Source: Leptolinea sp. UBA5203 (GTDB lineage Bacteria; Chloroflexota; Anaerolineae; Anaerolineales; Anaerolineaceae). Taken from it: 64,000 nt of DNA. The DNA lies in assembly GCA_002412765.1 (NCBI GenBank), contig DHVR01000068.1, positions 184,199 through 248,198 on the forward strand. Reading direction: 5' to 3'. Positions 16,933 through 24,191 of this stretch are shown one piece after another; within the stretch, counting starts at the first letter, position 1, and each line of letters starts with the position of its first letter. The notes under the pieces are model-generated. The model was given only the letters and a program-made list of their open reading frames with translations, searched no databases and was not told where the DNA came from. Made by a program: the position numbers and the translations under genes.

Positions 16933-17328
16933 ATGAAAATTATTGTAATTGACGATGATCCTGCGATGACTGAATTATTACAATTATTGTTGCAACCTGC
17001 TTCATCTGAAATATTCACAGCCAATTCAGGGCCTGTTGGAATTGACTTAATTAAAAGTAAAAACCCTGATGTTGTTATTCTTGATTTAATGATGCCGGAT
17101 ATGGATGGCTGGCAAGTATGCAAACGAGTCCGAGAATTTAGTGATATCCCCATTCTTGTCCTGTCAGCTTTAGACAATCCTGGTGTCGTTGCCGAAGCAT
17201 TGGATGCCGGAGCAGATGATTACCTGATAAAACCTGTTGCCAGCGGCGTTTTAATTGCCCACATCAACAAATTACTTCGTCGGCCTCATACTGCTTCCTC
17301 GAAAATATCTGCGGCATTATCCTGGTAA
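16933..17328 (+). CDS. Single-domain response regulator (CheY-like receiver)
   Basis: 131 residues, essentially only a receiver domain. Acidic pocket D7-D9, phospho-acceptor Asp51 (VVILDLMMPDMDGW), Ser78 and Lys100 (DDYLIKP) are all in place, so it should be phosphorylatable. The C-terminal approximately 15 residues form no output domain. CTGGAGGAACG precedes the ATG. No histidine kinase gene is near, so it is an orphan acting through protein contacts or a phosphorelay elsewhere. It lies between ppdK (divergent) and a small zinc protein. Confidence 0.88.
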   Translation: MKIIVIDDDPAMTELLQLLLQPASSEIFTANSGPVGIDLIKSKNPDVVILDLMMPDMDGWQVCKRVREFSDIPILVLSALDNPGVVAEALDAGADDYLIKPVASGVLIAHINKLLRRPHTASSKISAALSW

Positions 17329-17397
17329 ATCCTCGATATTGGATTTTTTACGTCACTTCAAGTAAAATTTCTTATCATGATATTGAGGAGAAAACCC

Positions 17398-17694
17398 ATG
17401 CAAGTTTGTTCGAAATGCAATTCAAATACAAATGATGATGAAAGCCTTTGTCCAAATTGTCATGCGGATTTAACAAAGTACTCCATGTCGGCTGTTTCTC
17501 TTGCAACACTGAAAGCAAATCCCAGGGTGAAAGCGATTACCCTTTCGGTTTCGAATACGGCCTGCCCTACATGCAAATCCATGCAGGGAACATATGAGAA
17601 AGAGTTCGTACCCATACTTCCTATTCACGGGTGTTCCGAGCCTTTGGGATGCACTAGTGTTTATCAACCTGTTCTTCTTGAAATTTTTCCCTAA
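17398..17694 (+). CDS. Small cysteine-rich (zinc-ribbon-like) protein of unknown function
   Basis: 98 residues from the ATG at 17398, chosen because GAGGAG lies 8 bases upstream; an in-frame ATG at 17377 has none. The N-terminus has CSKC...CPNC, a zinc ribbon. A second part, ACPTCKSMQGTYE then HGCSEPLGCTS, repeats a Cys pair plus a His/Cys pair, reminiscent of the CPxC...HPxCRC knuckles in some phage-head-like or DUF proteins. No catalytic motif is visible. It follows the orphan receiver gene by 69 bases on the same strand and ends at a strong terminator. The call as a real gene rests on the ribosome-binding site and paired cysteines. Confidence 0.7.
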   Translation: MQVCSKCNSNTNDDESLCPNCHADLTKYSMSAVSLATLKANPRVKAITLSVSNTACPTCKSMQGTYEKEFVPILPIHGCSEPLGCTSVYQPVLLEIFP

Positions 17695-17713
17695 CTCAAT
17701 TGGATTCATTATC

Positions 17714-17752
17714 AAAAAAGATTTCTGTCTCAATTCAGCAGAAATCTTTTTT
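17714..17752. terminator. Strong bidirectional terminator
   Basis: AAAAAAGATTTCTG (17714-17727) pairs perfectly with CAGAAATCTTTTTT (17739-17752). It separates the zinc-protein gene (plus) from the membrane-protein gene (minus). Confidence 0.9.
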
Positions 17753-17764
17753 GCACTTAATTCG

Positions 17765-18640
17765 TCAATAAGGTAATCCAAATATAATGCAGAATATTGC
17801 AAGTAGAAAAATACTAAGTATCTTCCAAAAAACACTGATTTTGCTGCCGGGATTATTAAGTTCCGAAAGTAAAGATGAGATACATAATGGCAGATAAATC
17901 AGAAAAAAATAAAACAATAGCCCAATAAATTCTAAGACTCCAACGTTTCCTTGAAATGTCGGCGAATTCATTTGGAACATAAAGTCCCACATCACTGTGA
18001 ATGTTATTACAGCATATACAAATAATAAAACATCCCCCAAAAAACCGCGCACAAGAATGGAAAGTTCGCCCACAGTTCTATCATCCGCCTTTACAATCCT
18101 TGCCACCCACTGATCAAATCGGTTGGTTCCATAGAAACTTACCCCAGGCAAGGATAAACCTGTTAACAAGAAGACCATTACGAGTCCTTCTTTTGCTATT
18201 CCTATAAATAACACGCCTAACACCAATAATTGAAATGAAATAGTGGTTTCTGAGAAAGATACAAGTGAGAAGAACTGGAAGCAAAAAAGCAGATATAAAC
18301 AGGCAAAGCCCAAGTGCATAATCATAGCCATTACAAAAAAGAAAAAGATGGCATTGCTGGGTTTATTTACCGGAACCTGTGATTTGCGGAACGCCTGTTG
18401 AACAGATTGGGTTAAGATAAGTCCAAATATTTCCAGCATCGGCACTAAAAGCAGTAAAACACCCAATCGGATGTTTATTGTTTTCATGTAGGAATCATCC
18501 AATATACGCAAAAAGGATGGTTGAATCAGCCAAATGTAGCCGAAAAACAAGAGATTAAATAAAGCCATTCTACTGGTAATGAATGGCTTTATTCGTTCAA
18601 ATACTTCGGTTTTGACTGTTAACAGAATTGCAAAAATCAT
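17765..18640 (-). CDS. Polytopic membrane protein of unknown function
   Basis: 291 residues with about seven hydrophobic helices (roughly 25-45, 60-80, 98-122, 130-160, 200-220, 235-255, 270-290). I do not recognise the family. A polar segment around 170-195 (FYGTNRFDQWVARIVKADDRTVGEL) is probably a cytoplasmic loop. The start is uncertain: the first ATG has no Shine-Dalgarno, and an ATG at residue 25 is an alternative. It lies 22 bases downstream of the cca gene on the same strand and may be its operon partner. Confidence 0.65.
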   Translation of the reverse strand: MIFAILLTVKTEVFERIKPFITSRMALFNLLFFGYIWLIQPSFLRILDDSYMKTINIRLGVLLLLVPMLEIFGLILTQSVQQAFRKSQVPVNKPSNAIFFFFVMAMIMHLGFACLYLLFCFQFFSLVSFSETTISFQLLVLGVLFIGIAKEGLVMVFLLTGLSLPGVSFYGTNRFDQWVARIVKADDRTVGELSILVRGFLGDVLLFVYAVITFTVMWDFMFQMNSPTFQGNVGVLEFIGLLFYFFLIYLPLCISSLLSELNNPGSKISVFWKILSIFLLAIFCIIFGLPY

Positions 18641-18662
18641 TGCTGTATGGAGTAATTAATAA

Positions 18663-20162
18663 TTACAAGATGTTTTTCTTTACCATCGCCTTGACGTAAT
18701 TCAGAGCATCACCCTTGCTGTTGATCTTACCTTCTGCTTGGGCAGCCTGTATTTCTTCCAACAATTCGCCAACCAGCTTTCCAGGTTCGATATTAAATTG
18801 TTTCATGATTTCTGAACCAGAAACAATCTTGGTTGGATTGACTACTTGCTCATATTTTTCAAAATAGGCTTCCATCAATACTCGTGCCAGATTTACTTTC
18901 TTTAACCATACATCCTGGTCCAAAGCGTGTTGATAGGTGCCAATGGTATTGGCCAAGGCCAGAAAACAAAGATCAACACCATAGGAGCGATTTTTCTTGT
19001 AATAAAAGTGGATTTCTCGATTATCAGGCAGTGCCCCATTCTTATCTAACTGACTAAAGCGCATATGCTCTTTAACCATCAAGCTGATGGCCGAGACTTC
19101 GTTTTCACTCAAACGAATTTTTCTGGCTGCATCCCGAACTATGGCTTCAGCAGCAGAATCGTGCCCCAAATAGGAGACCTGGCCAGCTTCGTTGGAGATT
19201 TGAACTGCCGGTTTACCACAATCATGGAATAATGCCGTATAAAACAACTGCGCCTTACGGGAACGTAATGGATTGATAGATAATTGAAAATGATGGTCGA
19301 AATCAGTACGGTAGCGGCCTAGACGTCCAACCAATGTTCCCAGCCATAAGTTAGATCCCTTATCTTCGGTATACTCGCCCACTAACACCCGCCAGATATC
19401 TTCCAGTCCTTGTACCGTAGCCAGCGTATGCTGCCAGACATTTTGATTGGCCATATTCTCATATTCAATCGTTTTTAAGGCAGAAAGTTCAGGCCAGAGG
19501 GTATCCAAAATACCTAATTGATCCAATAAACGCAGGGCAGAAGCAATTTTTTCACTTTCCAGGATACGGAATATTTCATCCCGAATTCGTTCTTGACTGA
19601 TAGAATCCAGACTTTTCACCTGCTCCTTAAGTGCATGCAGAGTGTTTTCAGTAATTTTTAAATCAAATTGAATGGCCATGCGAACCGCACGAACCACCCG
19701 AATGGGATCGTTGCGAAATGAATTGGGATTACAAATTTGTAAAAAGCCGGCTTTGATATCCTCAATCCCATTTAAAGGATCGATCAATAATTCCGGCTGG
19801 GCAACATTAACAGCCATAGCGTTGATAGTGAAATCGCGGGAGCGGAGATCTTTAAATAAATTTTCCTCTCGCAGAGCTGAAAAATCGAGGTAAAACTTTT
19901 TGCCATTGGGTTGGTCAATCACCACCCGGGCAATATCACGTTCCTCATCCAGCATGTAAAAACCGCCCTTTAAATCGTCTGCGAGTTTCTTCGCCACTTT
20001 ACCGGCATCTTTAAGCACCACGAAATCCATATCATGAATCGGCCGGGAAAGAAGCACATCTCGAATCGCGCCGCCAACCAGATACACATTGGCAGTGTTT
20101 TGCAGCTTTTCCTGAATGATGGTAAATATTTCACTGGTAAGTAAATCTGATGCTTGGTCCAT
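18663..20162 (-). CDS. cca: CCA tRNA nucleotidyltransferase / poly(A) polymerase family protein with HD domain
   Basis: 499 residues. The class II nucleotidyltransferase head (about 1-140) has GGAIRDVLLSRPIHDMDFVV with the metal-binding DxD, then RDFTINAMAV and the RNA-binding FRNDPIRVVRAVRMA block. A C-terminal HD domain has TALFHDCGKP. The enzyme adds or repairs the 3' CCA of tRNA, or adds poly(A); sequence alone does not separate the two. It follows hpt by 8 bases in a tdk-hpt-cca operon. A weak AGGA lies before the ATG. Confidence 0.9.
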   Translation of the reverse strand: MDQASDLLTSEIFTIIQEKLQNTANVYLVGGAIRDVLLSRPIHDMDFVVLKDAGKVAKKLADDLKGGFYMLDEERDIARVVIDQPNGKKFYLDFSALREENLFKDLRSRDFTINAMAVNVAQPELLIDPLNGIEDIKAGFLQICNPNSFRNDPIRVVRAVRMAIQFDLKITENTLHALKEQVKSLDSISQERIRDEIFRILESEKIASALRLLDQLGILDTLWPELSALKTIEYENMANQNVWQHTLATVQGLEDIWRVLVGEYTEDKGSNLWLGTLVGRLGRYRTDFDHHFQLSINPLRSRKAQLFYTALFHDCGKPAVQISNEAGQVSYLGHDSAAEAIVRDAARKIRLSENEVSAISLMVKEHMRFSQLDKNGALPDNREIHFYYKKNRSYGVDLCFLALANTIGTYQHALDQDVWLKKVNLARVLMEAYFEKYEQVVNPTKIVSGSEIMKQFNIEPGKLVGELLEEIQAAQAEGKINSKGDALNYVKAMVKKNIL

Positions 20163-20170
20163 GGTCTGTC

Positions 20171-20728
20171 CTATACGCCTGAATATTTTTCTAAGTTAAT
20201 GACCCCGATAAACGGTAGATTTCGATAATAGTCGTCTACATCCAAACCGTAGCCGAAAACAAATTTGTCTGGAATCTCAAACCCGCTGTATTTAATGCTG
20301 ACATCCACATCCCGCCGTTCTGCCTTATTCAACAAGGTACAGACTTCAAGGGATGAAGGTTTGCGTAGACGGAGAATATCCAAAACAGAAGCAAGGGTGT
20401 TGCCACTATCAATAATATCTTCTACTAACAGAATATGGCGGCCGGTGATGTTCGTTTTCAAATCATAATTAACTCGCACTACGCCCGATGTTTCCCTGTT
20501 GCCAACCCCGTAGGAGGAGACAGCCATAAATTCTATGGCGTGAGGTATGCTGACGCACCGCATTAAATCTGTTAAAAAAACCACTCCGCCTCTTAAAATA
20601 CAAACCAATAATAAATCTTGCCCCACATAATCCCGGCTAATCTGTTCCCCAAGCTCTTTCACCCGATTCTGCAGCACATCTGTTGGGATTAAGATCTCTT
20701 CGAGAAAGTCATGATAGTCTTGAATCAC
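20171..20728 (-). CDS. hpt: Hypoxanthine phosphoribosyltransferase
   Basis: 185 residues from a GTG at 20728, preceded by AAAGGAG at 6-base spacing; the longer frame would overlap tdk by 40 bases. The PRPP-binding motif VEDIIDSGNTLASVL (about 94-108) and the flexible-loop region SSYGVGNRETSG mark the purine PRTase family. It salvages hypoxanthine and guanine to IMP and GMP. It sits between thymidine kinase and cca, grouping nucleotide salvage with tRNA maturation. The start is supported by good ribosome-binding spacing. Confidence 0.94.
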   Translation of the reverse strand: MIQDYHDFLEEILIPTDVLQNRVKELGEQISRDYVGQDLLLVCILRGGVVFLTDLMRCVSIPHAIEFMAVSSYGVGNRETSGVVRVNYDLKTNITGRHILLVEDIIDSGNTLASVLDILRLRKPSSLEVCTLLNKAERRDVDVSIKYSGFEIPDKFVFGYGLDVDDYYRNLPFIGVINLEKYSGV

Positions 20729-20742
20729 AGGCAGCTCCTTTA

Positions 20743-21321
20743 TTAGTAGGCTCGACCCGGTACCGCATGGTGCTGACGGCATCGTGCTTCATATAATTCC
20801 GAGGCGCCCACGATGACAATGGGATCATCGAACTGGGCTGGATGACCGTTGACCAGTCGTTGCGTTCGGCATGCCGGTTCTCCACAAACCATGCAAATGG
20901 CTTGCAATTTATCCACTCGTTCTGCCTGGGACATCAAATTAGGGATACAGCCAAAGGGTTCTCCCCGGAAATCGGTATCCAGACCGGCAATAATAACACG
21001 GATATTTTTTGCAGCCAGTCGATTAACGATGGGAATGATTTCCTCATCCAGAAATTGTACTTCATCAATCCCAATTACCGTTGTATCGGATTCCAATAGA
21101 TTCAATATATCTGTTGCTTGGGTTATGGGAATGGCATCAAACATTAATCCGCCATGAGAGGTAACCTTTACTTCATCGTATCGATTATCAATGGCAGGTT
21201 TGAAGACCTGTACTTTTTGTTTGGCGATTACGGCTCTTTTTAATCGACGAATCAGTTCTTCTGTCTTGCCACAAAACATCGATCCACAAATTACTTCAAT
21301 AGATCCGGCGTGATGCTTCAT
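20743..21321 (-). CDS. tdk: Thymidine kinase (type II)
   Basis: 192 residues. Walker A GSMFCGKTEELIRRLKRA (about 12-29), the DEVQFL Walker B-like motif, and the zinc-lasso cysteines (CMVCGEPACRTQR and RCRQHH) define the bacterial TK family. It phosphorylates thymidine to dTMP for salvage. AAGGAGAT precedes the ATG. It appears to be the first gene of tdk-hpt-cca. Confidence 0.96.
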   Translation of the reverse strand: MKHHAGSIEVICGSMFCGKTEELIRRLKRAVIAKQKVQVFKPAIDNRYDEVKVTSHGGLMFDAIPITQATDILNLLESDTTVIGIDEVQFLDEEIIPIVNRLAAKNIRVIIAGLDTDFRGEPFGCIPNLMSQAERVDKLQAICMVCGEPACRTQRLVNGHPAQFDDPIVIVGASELYEARCRQHHAVPGRAY

Positions 21322-21392
21322 GTGCCATCTCCTTAACAGTAGTATGGTTTGATTCTACCCCAGACTAGCACATTTGTGAGAAGGAAAAATAT

Positions 21393-21422
21393 AAAAGCGA
21401 GTGAATTTCCACTCGCTTTTTT
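21393..21422 (-). terminator. Terminator of the flavodiiron gene
   Basis: AAAAGCGAGTG (21393-21403) and CACTCGCTTTT (21410-21420), loop 6. On the minus strand the stem is followed by TTTTATATTTTT. It lies 12 bases past the flavodiiron stop codon. Confidence 0.88.
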
Positions 21423-21433
21423 GTAAGGCCTTT

Positions 21434-22612
21434 TTATTTCAGACCAGCATCCTGATGTTTTTGACAAATCTCATCCGCCAGCCGATCCAGCTCCTTGAAA
21501 TCTTCAGCACCAGGTACACCGCGTGAACCTACCGCTTTTAAGAAGCGGTCCTTGAAGGCAGGCATCAGCCCTTCCATCTTTTCAGCAGCGCCCCCGCCCC
21601 ACCCATTGGAGCCAATGATGGCAGCATTTTGGATTTTTGGTTTTAATGCCGCAGCCAATAAGGCCCCATAAGCGGCATTCGGATGAGGACCGCCCAAAAC
21701 GGTTGGGGTTCCCAGCACAAGGGTACCCGCATCGACCATGGCCATGGTAAATTTTCCAATATCGGCAGTTTCCAGATTGAAATATTTTACCGAGACACCG
21801 CGATTTACCAGAGCGGAGAGCAAATATTCAGACATAATTTTTGTGCTTTCATGCATGGAAATAAAGCCCAATACAACCTCATTTTTCGGAGGTGCGAAGA
21901 CCCAGTCATTATAGGCACCCATAATAAATTCCGGATGATCATAAATCGGGCCGTGGCTGGGAGCAATGATCTCGATGGCATAGGGCTCTAAGCGTTTCAA
22001 GTTCTTTTCAATGGGTTTGCGGAAAGGCATCATGATTTCAGCATAATATCGCTTGGCAGCTTCATATATCGTAGCTTCATCATGGGCATAAAGATCGGTT
22101 GTCGCAAGGTGAGAACCGAAGAAATCACAGGAAAACAGGATTTTCTCTTCACGTAAATAGGTGGACATGGTCTCGGGCCAATGAACCCAGGGAGTGTAGA
22201 TAAACTCAAGGGTTAAATTCCCCAAAGAAAGTGTCTCGCCATCCGCCACAACCTGATATTGGCTTTCCGTCAAGCCGATCAAATCCGCCAGCATAGTTTT
22301 ATTCTTGTCAGAGCCAAGGACAATTGCATTCGGATATTTTTCCAGCACCATCGGGATGGATCCCGAATGGTCCTGCTCGGCATGATTGGATATGATATAG
22401 TCCAGTTTGGGTACATCGGCCAGTTGGTCCATTAATTCATTAAGTTTGTGGGGTTCAACGGTATCAATCAGGACTGTTTTATCCGTCCCTTTTACCAAGT
22501 AGGCATTATAGCTTGTGCCGTCGGGCAGAGGAATTAATGCATCGAATAATCGTCGATCCCAATCAATGGCGCCCATCCAGTCAACGTGTTCAGTAATTTT
22601 TCTCGCTTTCAC
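21434..22612 (-). CDS. Flavodiiron protein (FprA / rubredoxin:oxygen oxidoreductase type)
   Basis: 392 residues from a GTG at 22612 with TGGAGG 6 bases upstream; longer in-frame starts would encode 18 unrelated residues. The metallo-beta-lactamase-like domain carries the di-iron ligands in HAEQDH (His77, Glu79, Asp81, His82), followed by a C-terminal flavodoxin domain (about 250-390, starting VVLGFISMHESTKIMS). Such enzymes reduce O2 to water, or NO to N2O, protecting anaerobes. There is no fused rubredoxin, so electrons must come from a separate carrier. Stand-alone gene with its own terminator. Confidence 0.93.
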   Translation of the reverse strand: MKARKITEHVDWMGAIDWDRRLFDALIPLPDGTSYNAYLVKGTDKTVLIDTVEPHKLNELMDQLADVPKLDYIISNHAEQDHSGSIPMVLEKYPNAIVLGSDKNKTMLADLIGLTESQYQVVADGETLSLGNLTLEFIYTPWVHWPETMSTYLREEKILFSCDFFGSHLATTDLYAHDEATIYEAAKRYYAEIMMPFRKPIEKNLKRLEPYAIEIIAPSHGPIYDHPEFIMGAYNDWVFAPPKNEVVLGFISMHESTKIMSEYLLSALVNRGVSVKYFNLETADIGKFTMAMVDAGTLVLGTPTVLGGPHPNAAYGALLAAALKPKIQNAAIIGSNGWGGGAAEKMEGLMPAFKDRFLKAVGSRGVPGAEDFKELDRLADEICQKHQDAGLK

Positions 22613-22818
22613 AGATAACCTCCAGGCACTTGGATGGTTTATCATGCAATCATCCAGAGTTGCCATATTTATACTATTTTCATCTATATTATATTTATTA
22701 TATCGAAAGATATTTAAGCTGTATAGATTTAATTCGTTAATTTATTATTAGAACTTGAGTTCATTTTACCCCCTGGAAGTCACCTGTCAAAGTGGCTTCC
22801 TCAAATAATCAAAAAAAA

Positions 22819-22847
22819 AACCAGGACAATGCATGACTGTCCTGGTT
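22819..22847 (-). terminator. Terminator of the rplU-rpmA-rpmE operon
   Basis: AACCAGGACA / TGTCCTGGTT arms with a 9-base loop. On the minus strand ten or more T follow. Confidence 0.92.
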
Positions 22848-22890
22848 GATGTTCCAAACGGTGTTGCGCTAAGAAATGAAGGGTGAAAAA

Positions 22891-23367
22891 TCAAACCACA
22901 ATTTCATCGGCAGCGGCGGGTAAATCATAGCCCAACTGTCGAAGTTGTTTCTTCATGTCGATTAAGGATTTGCGGCCAAAACCTTCAATGTCCAATAAGG
23001 CTTTCTCGCCTTCAACCAGTTTGTCCAAAATCTGACCACAGGTGGTGATACCCACGGCAGCCAAAGCTTCCACTGCCCGCTTGGGGAGTTTCAGCTCAAC
23101 GATCGGACGATCCGGTGAGGTACGTTCAGACTGACGAGCACTGGTTTGATCCACATACTCTTTACGAGCCTGCAAACGACGATAGAAGCGGTCAACCTGA
23201 CCTTCAATATCAATCAAACGTTGCTGTTGCCCGGTGAAGAATGGGTGACATTTTGAGCAAATTTCAGTGCGGATTGCTTTTCGAGTAGAACCGGTTGTCC
23301 AAGTGTTTCCGCAAGCACAAGTCACAACAGCATCAACATAATATTCTGGATGAATATCTTTCTTCAT
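22891..23367 (-). CDS. rpmE: Ribosomal protein L31 with C-terminal RNA-polymerase-alpha-CTD-like extension
   Basis: 158 residues, about twice the usual L31 length of about 70. Residues 1-68 are a normal zinc-type L31 (MKKDIHPEY, CAC and CSKCHPFFTG with four Cys). After a charged linker, residues about 89-150 (from VELKLPKRAVEALAAVGITT to GFGRKSLIDMKKQLRQLGY) closely follow the helix-hairpin-helix pattern of the RNA polymerase alpha C-terminal domain. The extension is in one frame with no internal start signal, so a single fused protein is likely. The domain binds DNA or proteins in RNA polymerase; its job on a ribosomal protein is unknown. It is the last gene of rplU-rpmA-rpmE. Confidence 0.93.
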   Translation of the reverse strand: MKKDIHPEYYVDAVVTCACGNTWTTGSTRKAIRTEICSKCHPFFTGQQQRLIDIEGQVDRFYRRLQARKEYVDQTSARQSERTSPDRPIVELKLPKRAVEALAAVGITTCGQILDKLVEGEKALLDIEGFGRKSLIDMKKQLRQLGYDLPAAADEIVV

Positions 23368-23391
23368 TACGAACCATCCTTGGTCCTGTTT

Positions 23392-23417
23392 TCGTTTGTT
23401 CCTGTGGGCTCAAACGA
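23392..23417 (-). other. Hairpin in the rpmA-rpmE intercistronic region
   Basis: TCGTTTG (23392-23398) and CAAACGA (23411-23417) can pair on the nascent mRNA between the L27 stop and the L31 start. It could tune L31 expression; this is speculative. Confidence 0.3.
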
Positions 23418-23431
23418 GACAGAACGAACTA

Positions 23432-23695
23432 TTAGGAATTTACTACTGGACGAATATTAACTCGTTTGCGTCCATTGGGTAAAGTATCAAACTCGACCAC
23501 GCCATCTGCTACTGCAAACAGGGTATCGTCACTGCCGACTTTAACATTTTCACCAGGTTTGATCTTGGTGCCACGTTGACGAACCAAAATGTTTCCAGAT
23601 AGCACAAACTGGCCGGCGAATCGCTTTACACCTAATCGTTGTGCATTGCTATCGCGTCCATTACGACTGGACCCACCACCTTTTTTATGTGCCAT
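23432..23695 (-). CDS. rpmA: Ribosomal protein L27
   Basis: 87 residues, the usual length. It begins MAHKKGGGSSRNGRDSNAQR, the flexible N-terminal tail that reaches the peptidyl-transferase centre, with GTKIKPGENVKVGSDDTLFA in the body. There is no N-terminal extension needing cleavage as in Firmicutes. It starts 2 bases after the rplU stop codon. Confidence 0.97.
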   Translation of the reverse strand: MAHKKGGGSSRNGRDSNAQRLGVKRFAGQFVLSGNILVRQRGTKIKPGENVKVGSDDTLFAVADGVVEFDTLPNGRKRVNIRPVVNS

Positions 23696-23697
23696 GA

Positions 23698-24021
23698 TTA
23701 CTTCTCCATCCCAATCGCTTCAATGAGCAAGCGAGTATATTGTTGCCGATGACCGGTTTTAACACGGTAGTGTTTCTTGGCTCGGTATTTGAAAACAATA
23801 AGTTTCGGTCCTTTGAAATGGGTAACCAATTTAGCAATAACCTTGACGCCCTCAACTGTGGGTGTCCCTACCGCTATGGAATCATCATCGGAGACCAAAT
23901 AGACATTTTCGAGAACGATTTTGTCGCCCTCATTGTTATTTGGAAGTAAATCAACTTCAATGGTTGATCCAACTTCCGCGTGGTATTGTTTACCACCGCT
24001 TTCTACAATAGCATACTTCAT
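23698..24021 (-). CDS. rplU: Ribosomal protein L21
   Basis: 107 residues beginning MKYAIVESGGKQYHAEVG, with the family signature KPxxKYRAKKHYRVKTGHRQQYT-like segment near the end (residues about 78-97). Component of the large subunit. It is the first gene of rplU-rpmA-rpmE. The leader of about 110 bases from the TTGACA/TATAAT promoter at 24138-24167 is long enough for control, but I see no clear structured motif in it. Confidence 0.97.
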   Translation of the reverse strand: MKYAIVESGGKQYHAEVGSTIEVDLLPNNNEGDKIVLENVYLVSDDDSIAVGTPTVEGVKVIAKLVTHFKGPKLIVFKYRAKKHYRVKTGHRQQYTRLLIEAIGMEK

Positions 24022-24137
24022 TTATATCCACTCCAATCTTCACTTCTCCAATCCATTTGCAGTTCATCTGCACACGATCGGGAAAGTTGGGGTTATCTTG
24101 GTCTTCCGGCTTTAATCCAGATTCCAAGTTGCAAGCA

Positions 24138-24167
24138 ATTATAATCGGGCGCGGACAGTATTGTCAA
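24138..24167 (-). promoter_or_regulatory. Strong promoter of rplU-rpmA-rpmE
   Basis: On the minus strand TTGACA (24167-24162), an 18-base spacer, and TATAAT (24143-24138), both hexamers perfect. Confidence 0.75.
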
Positions 24168-24191
24168 CCGCGAATATCCAGAACATCGTAC

